A DNA stretch of 64,000 nt from Bacteroidales bacterium UBA3290 (lineage in GTDB: Bacteria; Bacteroidota; Bacteroidia; Bacteroidales; UBA932), in the NCBI GenBank assembly GCA_002361615.1, contig DETK01000010.1, positions 34,099 to 98,098 on the forward strand, written 5' to 3'. The notes beneath the pieces were generated by a model. That model was not told where the DNA came from and did not search any database. It saw nothing but the letters and a program-made list of their open reading frames with translations. The position numbers were made by a program, and so were the translations under genes. Shown here in pieces: positions 18,457 through 27,199 of this stretch. Numbering within the stretch: position 1 is the stretch's first letter; the number at the start of each line of letters is the position of its first letter.

Positions 18457-18923
18457 AACAGTCTTTCCATAGCATCATCATTTGCATCATAGCGTTTCTG
18501 CTGGCAGCGGGGACGGGATGCACCGAACAGATTGTACCCAGGTCAGCTGAAGTGCATCTATCTATTTCAGGCAAGGTGGTCGGTCCGGATGGAAAACCGA
18601 TTGCCGGATTGGAGGTAACTCCATACATTAACTCGATCCAGCTCGATATGGCGATCAAGCAAATAGCCTCGCCGGTTATTACTGACCAGAATGGGGATTA
18701 TCATATAGAAACAAAGACGTGGCCATGCGATTATTTAACTTTTATTGTTCGGGATATTGATGGTCCAGACAATGGTGGCACATTCAGCGATAATACTTAT
18801 CATTTGATGATCTGGTACGATGATACACGAATGACCGACACTGGCACCACGTGGGACTTCGGAACTGTGGAAGTCGAAGTGCCCAAAATATGGATGAAAC
18901 CTGAAGAACAACCTGAAGAATAA
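18453..18923 (+). CDS. Lipoprotein resembling the rSAM/lipoprotein-system family
   Basis: The 156-residue product has a signal with lipobox AAGTGC (Cys23) followed by a carboxypeptidase-regulatory-like beta-sandwich: ISGKVVGPDGKPIAGLEVTP, then QNGDYHIETKTWPCDYLTFI. The segment VRDIDGPDNGGTFSDNT is characteristic of the small Bacteroidetes lipoproteins that occur with a radical SAM enzyme (the NCBI rSAM/lipoprotein system). No radical SAM gene was found in the window. It overlaps the TonB receptor stop by 4 bp (ATGA), so it is translated with the receptor and is likely exported to the surface as an accessory. The family call is from memory of these motifs. Confidence 0.6.
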   Translation: MKQSFHSIIICIIAFLLAAGTGCTEQIVPRSAEVHLSISGKVVGPDGKPIAGLEVTPYINSIQLDMAIKQIASPVITDQNGDYHIETKTWPCDYLTFIVRDIDGPDNGGTFSDNTYHLMIWYDDTRMTDTGTTWDFGTVEVEVPKIWMKPEEQPEE

Positions 18924-19006
18924 CGTCATAATCCTGTTTAATCTTATGGGCTTGAAGCTCGGATATGAGTTCTACGCCGGCCTTTGGCCTTTTATGATGT
19001 GAACCA

Positions 19007-19034
19007 CGCAACATTTTCCCCTCGTTTTGCATCT
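19007..19034 (+). promoter_or_regulatory. ECF-type promoter motif, site 3
   Basis: CGCAACATTTTCCC, then CTCGTT, then TTGCATCT, with AAC and GCATCT 16 bp apart. It lies 30 bp before the start of the second rSAM-type lipoprotein gene. Confidence 0.65.
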
Positions 19035-19064
19035 ATTACATAGCACGTCAAACACATCACATCC

Positions 19065-19577
19065 ATGAAGGCACGAAACCATTTTAAGCCTCGCAAGTCC
19101 GGTTTCTTTGCGCTCCTTTTCGCCTTGTTGGGTTTAGGGGGATGCGAAGCCGGCGAGGCTGTTGAAGAGTTCGGAATCCAAGAGGTAATGTACGGTTCCC
19201 CTTACGCTCATTATTCCGTGAAAGGCACCGTCACCGACGAGAACGGCAGCCCCATCAAGGACCTGGAAGTCCGCCTGTACGGCGTGACCACTTACGAGGG
19301 GCAGGAGTATTCGATTCCGAATCACCTTGAGCCCGTAAAGACCGACCAACAGGGGACATACTATCTGGAAATGAGCTCCGGTAGCTACTATGACAAATTG
19401 CAAATCAATGTCAAAGACATTGACGGCGCAGCCAACGGCGGCGAATTCGCCAGCGACAGCCTCCGCAGCGGCACCTTAACGTTCGTCAAAGACAATAATG
19501 ACAAGAACATGTGGTTTGTCGGCAACGCCGACATCTCAATGCCCGACATCAAGCTCAAGAAGCAGCCAGCCGAGTAA
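19065..19577 (+). CDS. Lipoprotein resembling the rSAM/lipoprotein-system family (paralog)
   Basis: The 170-residue product begins with a basic stretch and a hydrophobic signal (GFFALLFALLGLGGC, lipobox LGGC). The mature part has YGSPYAHYSVKGTVTDENGS and then PIKDLEVRLYG, QGTYYLEMSSG and VKDIDGAANGGEFASDS, the same order of motifs as the previous lipoprotein and as described members of the rSAM/lipoprotein family; the YGSPYA segment is especially typical. It is separated from the previous gene by 141 bp holding its own ECF-type promoter, so it can be made independently of the receptor. Neither a radical SAM maturase nor other modification enzymes lie nearby. The role is unknown. Confidence 0.65.
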   Translation: MKARNHFKPRKSGFFALLFALLGLGGCEAGEAVEEFGIQEVMYGSPYAHYSVKGTVTDENGSPIKDLEVRLYGVTTYEGQEYSIPNHLEPVKTDQQGTYYLEMSSGSYYDKLQINVKDIDGAANGGEFASDSLRSGTLTFVKDNNDKNMWFVGNADISMPDIKLKKQPAE

Positions 19578-19626
19578 AACCACGAAATGGGGGCCAAGAT
19601 TCATTTCGTGGCCGGAAAAGCTCAGA

Positions 19627-19725
19627 TTTTGCGCAGAGCCGGATTTTCTTGTAAAAAAATTTTGCGCAGAGCATGAATTTCTTGTGTTAAAATTTTGCGC
19701 AGTCGATCTATTGTACTATCTTTGT
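19627..19725 (+). repeat. Three 33-bp direct repeats
   Basis: TTTTGCGCAG starts at 19627, 19660 and 19693, exactly 33 bp apart. The first two units also share GAGC, a central TTTCTTGT and an A-rich end; the third diverges after the first ten bases. Thirty-three base pairs is about three helical turns, so the copies face the same side of the DNA. The last copy overlaps the -33 region of the next gene's promoter. Confidence 0.8.
19694..19724 (+). promoter_or_regulatory. Bacteroidota-type promoter of the AAA ATPase gene
   Basis: TTTG (19694-19697), a 19-bp spacer and TATCTTTG (19717-19724) match the primary-sigma consensus well. The TTTG is part of the third 33-bp repeat, so a protein bound to the repeats would block or aid RNA polymerase. 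Confidence 0.65.
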
Positions 19726-19747
19726 GCAAGATAACCGACAGCATTCT

Positions 19748-21085
19748 ATGGAAGAACGGGTATTCAAAAGAAAATTCTATGAGAAGATGCTCGTGTGGAA
19801 GCGGGACAAGGACGGTAGTACGGCCCTTATGATCAAAGGTGCGCGCCGCGTCGGCAAATCCACCATTGCGGAAGCGTTCGCAAAGAACGAGTATGAGTCA
19901 TATATCTTAGTAGATTTTACCAAAGTAGGGCCGGAGATCCCGGCGCTTTTCGATGACGTCTCCAACTTGGATCGTATTTTTTTGGCGTTGCAGTTTTACT
20001 TCAATGTCACATTGATTCCCCGTAAATCAGTTATTATCCTGGATGAAATCCAAGAATGCCCGAAAGCCCGTCAAGCAATTAAAGAACTCGTTGCCGATCA
20101 CCGCTACGATTATATAGAGACGGGCTCACTGATAAGCGTCAGGCGCAAAACCCGGGGGATTCGTATTCCTAGTGAGGAAACTCGTTTGACGATGTACCCG
20201 ATGGACTACGAAGAATTCCGTTGGGCATTGGGAGACCAAACGACAGTTCCGCTTCTTCAACAGGCTTTCTCCGCCAGGCAACCGTTGGGCGAAGCCGCTC
20301 ATCGAAAGATCATGTTCGACCTTCGACTTTATATGCTGGTAGGAGGAATGCCGCAAGCCGTGAAGACTTATCTCGATACGCTGAACCTGTCTCTCGTGGA
20401 TGCAACAAAGAGAGAAATACTGGAGCTCTATAACGATGACTTTTACAAAATAGACCCCACAGGAAAAGCCGCGACGCTGTTTAAAGCCATTCCTGCCCAG
20501 TTATCAGGGAATGTACATCGATACCAGACCACTCCGGTAGTAGGAGACGTAGAGAGAGATTCCCTTTTGGCCCTGCTGCACGAAATGGAGGAGAGCAAGA
20601 CGGTGAACATCGCCCATCATGTCGATGATCCCAATGTGGGTTTTTCGATGACGGACAATCTGGATACCTTCAAGATGTACGTGGGAGATACTGGTCTTTT
20701 CGTTACTTTGGCCTTTGCTGACAAGGAAGTGACAGAGAACATCATCTACCAGAAACTCCTTTCCGACAAGCTCTCTGCAAACATGGGCTATGTTTATGAG
20801 AATGTCATCGCTCAGATGCTGACGGCATCGGGTAATAAACTCTTCTATCATTCATTCCCGGACGAGAATCGGCACTACTATGAGATCGACTTCCTTCTTT
20901 CCAGGGCACAGAAGATATGCCCCATCGAGGTGAAAGCATCTGGATATAAGACGCACAAATCGTTGGATATGTTTTGTGAAAAATATTCGGACAGAATCAA
21001 AGACCGCTATCTGATGTATACCAAGGACACGAGGAAGGATGGGCAGCTTTTGATGGTGCCGGTATATATGGCTCCGTTCTTGTGA
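19748..21085 (+). CDS. AAA ATPase with DUF4143 and nuclease-like C-terminus
   Basis: The 445-residue protein has Walker A GARRVGKST near residue 32, Walker B VIILDEIQECPKAR near residue 100, and a DUF4143 region in the C-terminal half. The end holds YYEIDFLLSRAQKICPIEVK, a PD-(D/E)xK-like pattern (D, then E-x-K) as found in this archaeal-type ATPase family. Many Bacteroidota genomes carry numerous copies; their roles are poorly known, and links to mobile elements or toxin-like functions have been proposed. The start MEERVFKRKFYEKML was chosen because it lies 23 bp after the -7 box, while the upstream ATG begins inside it. The gene is single, preceded by 33-bp repeats. Confidence 0.85.
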   Translation: MEERVFKRKFYEKMLVWKRDKDGSTALMIKGARRVGKSTIAEAFAKNEYESYILVDFTKVGPEIPALFDDVSNLDRIFLALQFYFNVTLIPRKSVIILDEIQECPKARQAIKELVADHRYDYIETGSLISVRRKTRGIRIPSEETRLTMYPMDYEEFRWALGDQTTVPLLQQAFSARQPLGEAAHRKIMFDLRLYMLVGGMPQAVKTYLDTLNLSLVDATKREILELYNDDFYKIDPTGKAATLFKAIPAQLSGNVHRYQTTPVVGDVERDSLLALLHEMEESKTVNIAHHVDDPNVGFSMTDNLDTFKMYVGDTGLFVTLAFADKEVTENIIYQKLLSDKLSANMGYVYENVIAQMLTASGNKLFYHSFPDENRHYYEIDFLLSRAQKICPIEVKASGYKTHKSLDMFCEKYSDRIKDRYLMYTKDTRKDGQLLMVPVYMAPFL

Positions 21086-21143
21086 AGCACCTCTGGAACA
21101 ACGTCAGCATTTTATTGATAAACAGGCAGAAACAGGATATATT

Positions 21144-23141
21144 ATGAAACACTTCCTTCCTTTGCTTTTGTTGTTTGCATTCGTGGCCGGCAGTTCCGGA
21201 TCCGTATCTGCGCAGGAGATTCCGGTTAATCCGAAGTTCGGAGCTGTGTCGGATGCGGAAATCGACATGACTGTCTATCCTCGGGATTCGTCGGCTGCGG
21301 CGGTACTATTGTATCGAAGCTACACTGTACAGATCGGTATCTCTGCCGCGGCAAGGCTTAACCGGACGGTCTGGGTCCACGACAGGTGGAAGATCCTAAA
21401 GGATGCGGGAAAGGATGCCGCCGATTACGAAATTGTCTATGCAACCAATTACGAGGACAAGGAGGTCGTTTCGGGCATCAAGGCCACGACTTTCAACCGG
21501 GGAGCGGACGGCAAGGTGCAGCAGACGAAAATGTCGAAGAAGAGCCAGTTCAACGAGAAATACGCGAACGATCTCAGCAAGATTTCCTTCGCGGCCGAGG
21601 ATGTCCGGGAGGGTTCTGTCGTCGAAGTCGCCTTTGAAATCCAGTCGCCTACCGTCACGATCCCGGACATCTATCTGCAGCGGTCGGATTATCCGGTCAA
21701 CAAGATTGACGTGGAGGTCTCCTATGCCGATTATTTCACCTACAACCGGGTGACCCGCGGTTTCCTTTCGGCCGATTTCCGTCAGGAAGTGGTAAACGAG
21801 ACCGTCACCACGCCTGCGACCGGACTGCTGAGTTTCAGTATGTATCACGACTACTTCACCGCGACCAATGTGCCGGTCATGAAAAGCGAGGCTTACAGTT
21901 TTTGCCCCGACCAGTACAAATTATCGGTAATCTACGACCTGCGCAGCATCGCAATCCCTGGCGTCATAACGCAGAATTACAATGCTGGCTGGGTGGATGT
22001 GGACCGGCGCTTCGCCGAGACCAATCTTCTGACCCAGGTCAAGCAAAAGTTCCGGGATGCGGATGCGCTTCAGGCTGCCACCAGCGGCAAGGAGATGGCC
22101 GACGAGAAGATTGTCGCCGTTTGGCAGTACATCCTAGACCAGGTGAAATGGAACAAGGATATCCATCTGCTTCCCCAGGACAACAAGCAGACCCTCAAGG
22201 AGGGAACAGGCAGTTCCGCAGACATGAACGCCCTGATGGCCAGTGCCCTGAATACAATCGGCATGGTTGCGGAGCCTGTGCTGGTGAAGTCACGCGCAGA
22301 CGGGGCCTTGCTTGATTACCATATCTCTTCTTCGGAATTCACCACGTTCATCCTTCGCGTCCAGGCGCCGGACGGGACCGTCCGTTATCTCGACGCTTCC
22401 CGAAGGGACAGCTACCTCGACGTCCTTCCTCCTGCTTATCTGGTGACCCGGGGACGACTCTTGCATCTGGACGGCCATGGGGAATGGGTGGACCTGACGG
22501 CGATCCCCGTCACGAACACACTGACGCAGGTGGTAAAACTCTCACCCGTTCCGGCGGAAGGAGTGGCGAAGGGATCGGCCGAAATCTCGGCCGTCAACCA
22601 GATTGCCAGTGCGGTCAAGACCAACTACCATAGTTTTGACACGCCCGAAGCATGGATAGAAGACACGGAAAATGACGAAGGCATCGAAGTAATCGAGATG
22701 ACGCTCGACGAGCCCGACAAACTCGGGAATGTCGCTCACGTGACCTACTCCTTTGAAAAGCCAGTGGAGAACGCCGGAGACTTCCTGTACATCCGGCCTT
22801 TCCTGTCCGCCTGGCACGACGCCCAGGCGTTCCGCAACGAGAATCGCAAGCTGCCCGTAGATTTCCCCTACAAGCAGCGCATCAATTACATGTGTCTCGT
22901 TGAGATTCCGGATGGCTTTGCCGTGGAACAGCTTCCGGCCACGACGCGGGGCAGTATGCCCGCTGCGGGCGGAAGCGCCTACATCATCCAATGCCAGCAG
23001 GCGGGGAACCTTGTCCAGATGTCATTCCGCATGGACCTGAACACCCTGCTGGTGCAGGAGAACGACTATGCTGACTTCCGGGCGTTCTGGGAGCATCTCT
23101 GCAAGACCGAAGAATCCGTCATCGTCCTCAAGAAACAATGA
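21144..23141 (+). CDS. Secreted DUF3857 protein with a Cys-less transglutaminase-like domain
   Basis: The 665-residue product has a signal peptide (ending GSVSAQ) and a DUF3857 domain (~60-235; LNRTVWVHDRWKILKDAGKD, ISFAAEDVREGSVVEVAFEI). A transglutaminase-like region (~290-430) follows, but where the catalytic Cys is expected the sequence is TGSSADMNALMASALNTIGM, so the nucleophile is absent and the domain is probably structural. Homologs with this change are common in Bacteroidota. The C-terminal third is beta-rich. The next gene overlaps by 4 bp and encodes a paralog that keeps the Cys, so the two products may form a pair at the outer membrane or in the periplasm. The function is unknown. 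Confidence 0.8.
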   Translation: MKHFLPLLLLFAFVAGSSGSVSAQEIPVNPKFGAVSDAEIDMTVYPRDSSAAAVLLYRSYTVQIGISAAARLNRTVWVHDRWKILKDAGKDAADYEIVYATNYEDKEVVSGIKATTFNRGADGKVQQTKMSKKSQFNEKYANDLSKISFAAEDVREGSVVEVAFEIQSPTVTIPDIYLQRSDYPVNKIDVEVSYADYFTYNRVTRGFLSADFRQEVVNETVTTPATGLLSFSMYHDYFTATNVPVMKSEAYSFCPDQYKLSVIYDLRSIAIPGVITQNYNAGWVDVDRRFAETNLLTQVKQKFRDADALQAATSGKEMADEKIVAVWQYILDQVKWNKDIHLLPQDNKQTLKEGTGSSADMNALMASALNTIGMVAEPVLVKSRADGALLDYHISSSEFTTFILRVQAPDGTVRYLDASRRDSYLDVLPPAYLVTRGRLLHLDGHGEWVDLTAIPVTNTLTQVVKLSPVPAEGVAKGSAEISAVNQIASAVKTNYHSFDTPEAWIEDTENDEGIEVIEMTLDEPDKLGNVAHVTYSFEKPVENAGDFLYIRPFLSAWHDAQAFRNENRKLPVDFPYKQRINYMCLVEIPDGFAVEQLPATTRGSMPAAGGSAYIIQCQQAGNLVQMSFRMDLNTLLVQENDYADFRAFWEHLCKTEESVIVLKKQ

Positions 23142-24979
23142 AACGGCTGACGATACTGCTGGGGCTGCTCCTGTCGCTGCATGCCGGGGCCCAGGAACAT
23201 GCCGTCGTGGTCTGCGACGAGGAGACCTTCACCATGCAGTCGGTGGCTGCAGGCACCCTGCAGGTGAAGCGTGTCGTCACCGTGAACGACGAGCACGGAC
23301 TAGGCGAGGCAACGTTCAGCGTCTTAACGAATCAGTCCGAAGCGCTGTCAGCCTTCAAGGGTACGCTGGATCTACCAGGCGGGAAATCCTTGAAGATCAA
23401 GAAGAGCGACCTGCAGACCGTCGCCATCGGAAGCGGCCTGGCCGAGGACGGATACCTGACAGGCTATGTCCCTTCCGGACGCTATCCCTTCACCGTCACA
23501 TACGAGTATTCCGTGCAGCATCGCAATGGATTCGCCGTTTTCCCGGCCTACTCGCCGGTCCGTACCGAAAAGACGCGGCTGCAGCACGGCTCCTACACCC
23601 TCGTAGTTCCAGCCGGAACCCGTGTGAACTATCACGCGACTGGATTTGATGCGCCCCGGACAAACGCGACGACCTTTGTCTGGACGCTCGACGATTATGC
23701 CGGTTTCACCGAAGAGCATTTGATGCCCGACGTCCGAGCGGTCGTACCGCATGTACAGGCTTCCCCGGAGGAATTCATGTATGACGGATTTTCGGGCCAG
23801 CAGTACAGCTGGGAGGCGCTGGGATACTGGTTGAATGAACTGCTGGCAGGCACGGATGACCTCCCGACCGAGCGAATCGACGAAATAGCTGCCCTGACGG
23901 CGGACTGCAAGACCAATCTGGAAAAGGTTAAAATCGTGTATGACTATCTTTGCAACAAGACGCGCTACGTCAGCATCCAGTACGGCATCGGCGGGTTCCG
24001 GCCTTTCCCCTGCTCCTCCGTCGACAAGACGGGATACGGCGACTGCAAGGCGTTAGGCAACTATTTCCGCTGCCTGCTCCAGGCCGCCGGCGTGGAGTCC
24101 GTGTACACGGTGCTCAACACCCGGCAGGCCCATCCGTATCCGGGCTACTGTTCAATCGGGCAGCACGACCATGTAATGGTCGCCGTCCCCTTGAAAGAGA
24201 CCGGCGACACACTGCTGGTCGAATGCACCCACCGCCTGCCGCTCGGTTACAGGCCCGGCCATGTCGCCGGCCATGACATCCTGCTGGTCACGCCGCATGG
24301 CGGCCGGATGACCGCCGTGCCCGGTTACGCTGATTCATTGCGCCGTACCGACATCCGCGCTGCCGTCCAACTGCGCGAAGACGGGTCGGCGCATGTCACC
24401 GTCACCGACGAATATCATCTCGACCTCGTCGAGTCCTGGCTGGAGTTTCGCAACTGGGATGCTGACAAACAGAAGAACCGGCTGACTGCCGGCATCGGCT
24501 TCCAACCGCAGGACCTCGCGGTCACGTCGGTCGAAGACAATTTCAATTCCTACGATGGCGAGGCCAGCTGGTGCCCCGTCCTGAAAATCGGCTATGAGAT
24601 GGACAGCCGTACATTCAGCCGGGTGACGGGAACACGTCTGTTCATTCCGGTGAACCTTTTCGCCAAACGGCTCTACATCCAGCGAAGCGACCGAATCAAT
24701 CCGCTCCAGAACGAAGAAGGACACTGCAGCCACGACGTGGTCACCTACCAGCTTCCGGCCGGCTACAAGGTCGAAAGTATCCCCCAACCCGTCCGTTTGG
24801 ACGAAGGCTGGGGGTCCTTCACTTCCGATATCACGATTGGAGACGGCACCGTGACGGTCGACCAGTTCCTGCATCTGAAAGCCTTCGACGCCGACCGCTC
24901 CCGCTATCCCGACTACCGCAGCTTCGCCCGCACGCTCAACAAGGCGTTCGATGCCTCCATCGTGCTGGTGGCCGAGTAA
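23138..24979 (+). CDS. Secreted DUF3857/transglutaminase-like protein
   Basis: The 613-residue product starts with a signal peptide (MKRLTILLGLLLSLHAGAQ), then a DUF3857 domain (~35-200) and a transglutaminase core (~260-370). The catalytic Cys303 lies in KTGYGDCKALGNYFRCLLQA and a His in IGQHDHVMV (343 or 345); the third triad position, normally Asp, reads Glu362 in LVECTHRLPLG. It could be a cysteine peptidase or amide-bond enzyme acting on envelope proteins, but no substrate is known. It overlaps the upstream DUF3857 gene by 4 bp (ATGA), so the pair is coupled, with the first product lacking the Cys. There are 18 bp to the convergent gene downstream. Confidence 0.82.
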   Translation: MKRLTILLGLLLSLHAGAQEHAVVVCDEETFTMQSVAAGTLQVKRVVTVNDEHGLGEATFSVLTNQSEALSAFKGTLDLPGGKSLKIKKSDLQTVAIGSGLAEDGYLTGYVPSGRYPFTVTYEYSVQHRNGFAVFPAYSPVRTEKTRLQHGSYTLVVPAGTRVNYHATGFDAPRTNATTFVWTLDDYAGFTEEHLMPDVRAVVPHVQASPEEFMYDGFSGQQYSWEALGYWLNELLAGTDDLPTERIDEIAALTADCKTNLEKVKIVYDYLCNKTRYVSIQYGIGGFRPFPCSSVDKTGYGDCKALGNYFRCLLQAAGVESVYTVLNTRQAHPYPGYCSIGQHDHVMVAVPLKETGDTLLVECTHRLPLGYRPGHVAGHDILLVTPHGGRMTAVPGYADSLRRTDIRAAVQLREDGSAHVTVTDEYHLDLVESWLEFRNWDADKQKNRLTAGIGFQPQDLAVTSVEDNFNSYDGEASWCPVLKIGYEMDSRTFSRVTGTRLFIPVNLFAKRLYIQRSDRINPLQNEEGHCSHDVVTYQLPAGYKVESIPQPVRLDEGWGSFTSDITIGDGTVTVDQFLHLKAFDADRSRYPDYRSFARTLNKAFDASIVLVAE

Positions 24980-24997
24980 CGCCCGGCCACCTTCTAC

Positions 24998-26269
24998 TTA
25001 CAGGTTGCAGACCACTTCGAAGCGGAGTTTGCCGTCGATGATGGTGGGCTTGAAGAGCGTGTCTTCGACCTGGTAGTAGGTCTTGCCACCGAGTTCGACT
25101 TCGTCGTAATCTTCGGGGATTTCATCGACAAGGGCGCCGATCGGGGCCTCGATCACGCAGTACTCCCCATTCTTGAGGGTGTAGAACACCCCGTCCTGGT
25201 AGTAGTAGTCCTGGCCGGCCTGATTGAGCAGGTTCGTGTTGTAGTAGTCGTCGCTGGTGCGGACCGTGTAGCTGGCGTTCCGGGCGGCGTAGATGCTCGA
25301 AAGCTCGGCTGCGGCCCGGGCACGCTCGATTTCGTTGCGGATGGTGTTGATCGCAATGGTCGTCATGGCCACGTCGAAGAGGGTCGCGGCAATGCGTGTT
25401 CCCAGCGGCGGACGGCAGACGTAGTAGCCGCCGTCCCAGTACGGCCGATAATAGATGCCGTCGTAATAGTAGTAGTCACGGTAGCCGACCCTGACCAGCG
25501 AGTAGCCGATGGGAAGGGTATGGATCCGATGGCCGAAGTAATGGTAGCCACGGTGATAGGACGGCATCGGACGGTGACGGGGCTCCAGATACGGACGGGA
25601 ATAGATCGGTGCACGATGCGCCGGACGGTGGATGGGCGCGACATGGCTCGGACGGTGGTTGTGCCCTACTGCCGGACCATGGCCCGGACGGGAGTTGCGG
25701 GCAATCGCGGAACTGTGGTTTGAACCGGACCGCGGTCGAGGGGCGTTGTTGCGGGTAACGGCGGAGCCGGATCCGCGGGGCGAGCGTGTGACGCTGGGCC
25801 GGTCGCTCGGCCGGTTGCTCCGCGCGACGCTGCCGCTGTGGTTGCGGTTGCGGTTGACCTGAGGAGCCTGGCTGCGGTTCACGCGAGGTGCCTGGCTACG
25901 GTTGACCTGAGGGGTCTGGCTGCGGCTCACACGGGGTGCCTGGCTACGGTTGACCTGAGGAGCCTGGCTGCGACTCACGCGAGGCGCCTGGTTGCGATTG
26001 ACCTGCGGGGCCTGGCTACGGCTCACGCGAGGTGCCTGGCTACGGTTGACCTGAGGGCTGGCGCTGCGGCTGACGCTGCCGTGGTTATTGCTGCGGGGCG
26101 ACGACATCTTCGTAGTCGGCCCGCTGTGCCCCGATGGGGCGCGGTGCTCCGTCCGCGGCGAATGGGAAGAACCACCACCGGAACGACGACTCTGGCCTTG
26201 TGCCTCAAACGAGGTGGTACACATCATTACGATGCAAAGCATCAGTACCACTTCTATCAATCTTTTCAT
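24998..26269 (-). CDS. Repeat-rich envelope protein with C-terminal DUF6515-like region
   Basis: The 423-residue product has a signal peptide (LMLCIVMMCTTSFEAQGQ), a low-complexity Ser/Arg/Pro/His region, and about nine 8-residue repeats of the form QVNRSQAP / RVSRSQAP at ~72-142. A Tyr-rich stretch (YHRGYHYFGHRIHTLPIGYS, then GYRDYYYYDGIYYRPYWDGG) and a helix with a hydrophobic segment (GTRIAATLFDVAMTTIAINT) follow. The last ~80 residues contain two short repeats around QDYYYQDGVFYTLKNGEYCV and GKTYYQVEDTLFKPTI, as in DUF6515 proteins. The high Arg content makes the N-terminal half strongly basic, which would suit binding of anionic glycans or peptidoglycan; that is inference. Confidence 0.6.
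   Translation of the reverse strand: MKRLIEVVLMLCIVMMCTTSFEAQGQSRRSGGGSSHSPRTEHRAPSGHSGPTTKMSSPRSNNHGSVSRSASPQVNRSQAPRVSRSQAPQVNRNQAPRVSRSQAPQVNRSQAPRVSRSQTPQVNRSQAPRVNRSQAPQVNRNRNHSGSVARSNRPSDRPSVTRSPRGSGSAVTRNNAPRPRSGSNHSSAIARNSRPGHGPAVGHNHRPSHVAPIHRPAHRAPIYSRPYLEPRHRPMPSYHRGYHYFGHRIHTLPIGYSLVRVGYRDYYYYDGIYYRPYWDGGYYVCRPPLGTRIAATLFDVAMTTIAINTIRNEIERARAAAELSSIYAARNASYTVRTSDDYYNTNLLNQAGQDYYYQDGVFYTLKNGEYCVIEAPIGALVDEIPEDYDEVELGGKTYYQVEDTLFKPTIIDGKLRFEVVCNL
25844..26056 (-). repeat. Intragenic 24-bp tandem repeats
   Basis: About nine 24-bp units inside the preceding gene encode alternating octapeptides QVNRSQAP and RVSRSQAP. Units alternate in two flavours, giving a 48-bp higher-order period. 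Copy number is likely to vary by slippage without loss of frame. Confidence 0.85.
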
Positions 26270-26335
26270 CTCAAATAAGGGTGTTTTCGGTAGCTGGTTG
26301 AAAGCTTATACCGGGAAAAGAGAAAACCGTGCCAA

Positions 26336-27190
26336 TCATAAGTCGATCCAATGGATCGAGGGATCGCGTGCCCACCAGGTGAGCTGTTTCTTGGCGTAGT
26401 GGCGGGTATTGCGCTTGATCAGGCGGACCGCTTCGGCGAGGTCGTAGCGGCCGTCGAAATAATCAAACAATTCCTTGTAGCCCACTGTATTGAGTGCAGG
26501 AAGGCTGCGGTGCGGGAGCAGTGCACGCGCTTCCTCAAGCAGGCCTTCCTCCATCATCCGGTCCACGCGGGCGTCGATGCGGGCGTAAAGCTCGGGGCGC
26601 GGGCGCTTGAGTCCAGTCTTTACGATGGTGAAGGAACGTTCTTTGGCGGGATGTGTCTTGAACGAGGAATACTTGCGGCCCGTGGCGATGGTCACTTCCA
26701 AGGCGCGGACGATGCGCTGGCCATTGGCCGGATCGATGGTCGCATAGGTTTCCGGGTCCAGGACGCGGAGATCGGCCCGCAGCGCGGCGACACCCTCTGT
26801 GCGAAGGCGCTCGGAAAGTTGCGCCCGCAGCTCCGGGTCCGCATCGGGGAAATCGTCCAGCCCGTTGCACAGGGCGTCGATGTAGAGACCGGAGCCGCCG
26901 GCCATGACCACGGTTTCGTGGTCACGGAACAGCTTCTCCAGCAGTTGCAGCGCCTCCAGCTCATAGGCTCCGGCCGAACAGGGTTCCGAAATGCTGCGGT
27001 CGGCGATGAAGTAATGTGGCACAGCGGCGAGCTGCGCGTCGTCGGGACGCGCCACGCCGATGCGCAGCTCGCGGTAGAGCTGGCGCGAGTCGCAAGAGAC
27101 GACCGGCGAGCCGACGCGGAGCGCCTCGGCGATCGCATAGTCCGTCTTTCCGACCGCGGTCGGTCCCAATATGATTTGCAGGGTGGGCAT
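26336..27190 (-). CDS. miaA: tRNA dimethylallyltransferase MiaA
   Basis: The 284-residue enzyme transfers a dimethylallyl group to A37 of tRNAs that read codons starting with U. Motifs include the P-loop GPTAVGKT (residues 9-16), the catalytic CDSRQLYREL segment, the GGSGLYIDAL motif (~98-107), the DPANGQRIVRALEV segment and a C-terminal LNTVGYKELFDYFDGRYDLA, then RNTRHYAKKQLTWW, which contacts the anticodon loop. The length is slightly short of the usual ~300 but all core parts are present. The gene lies 9 bp after the small acidic-tail protein gene at 27200-27775 and may be co-transcribed with it. Confidence 0.95.
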   Translation of the reverse strand: MPTLQIILGPTAVGKTDYAIAEALRVGSPVVSCDSRQLYRELRIGVARPDDAQLAAVPHYFIADRSISEPCSAGAYELEALQLLEKLFRDHETVVMAGGSGLYIDALCNGLDDFPDADPELRAQLSERLRTEGVAALRADLRVLDPETYATIDPANGQRIVRALEVTIATGRKYSSFKTHPAKERSFTIVKTGLKRPRPELYARIDARVDRMMEEGLLEEARALLPHRSLPALNTVGYKELFDYFDGRYDLAEAVRLIKRNTRHYAKKQLTWWARDPSIHWIDL

Positions 27191-27199
27191 CCGGGGTTG

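Noticed and set aside
19627..19725. CRISPR array
   Set aside because: Three units with no unique spacers and no cas genes; the repeats overlap a promoter and are better seen as operator-like.
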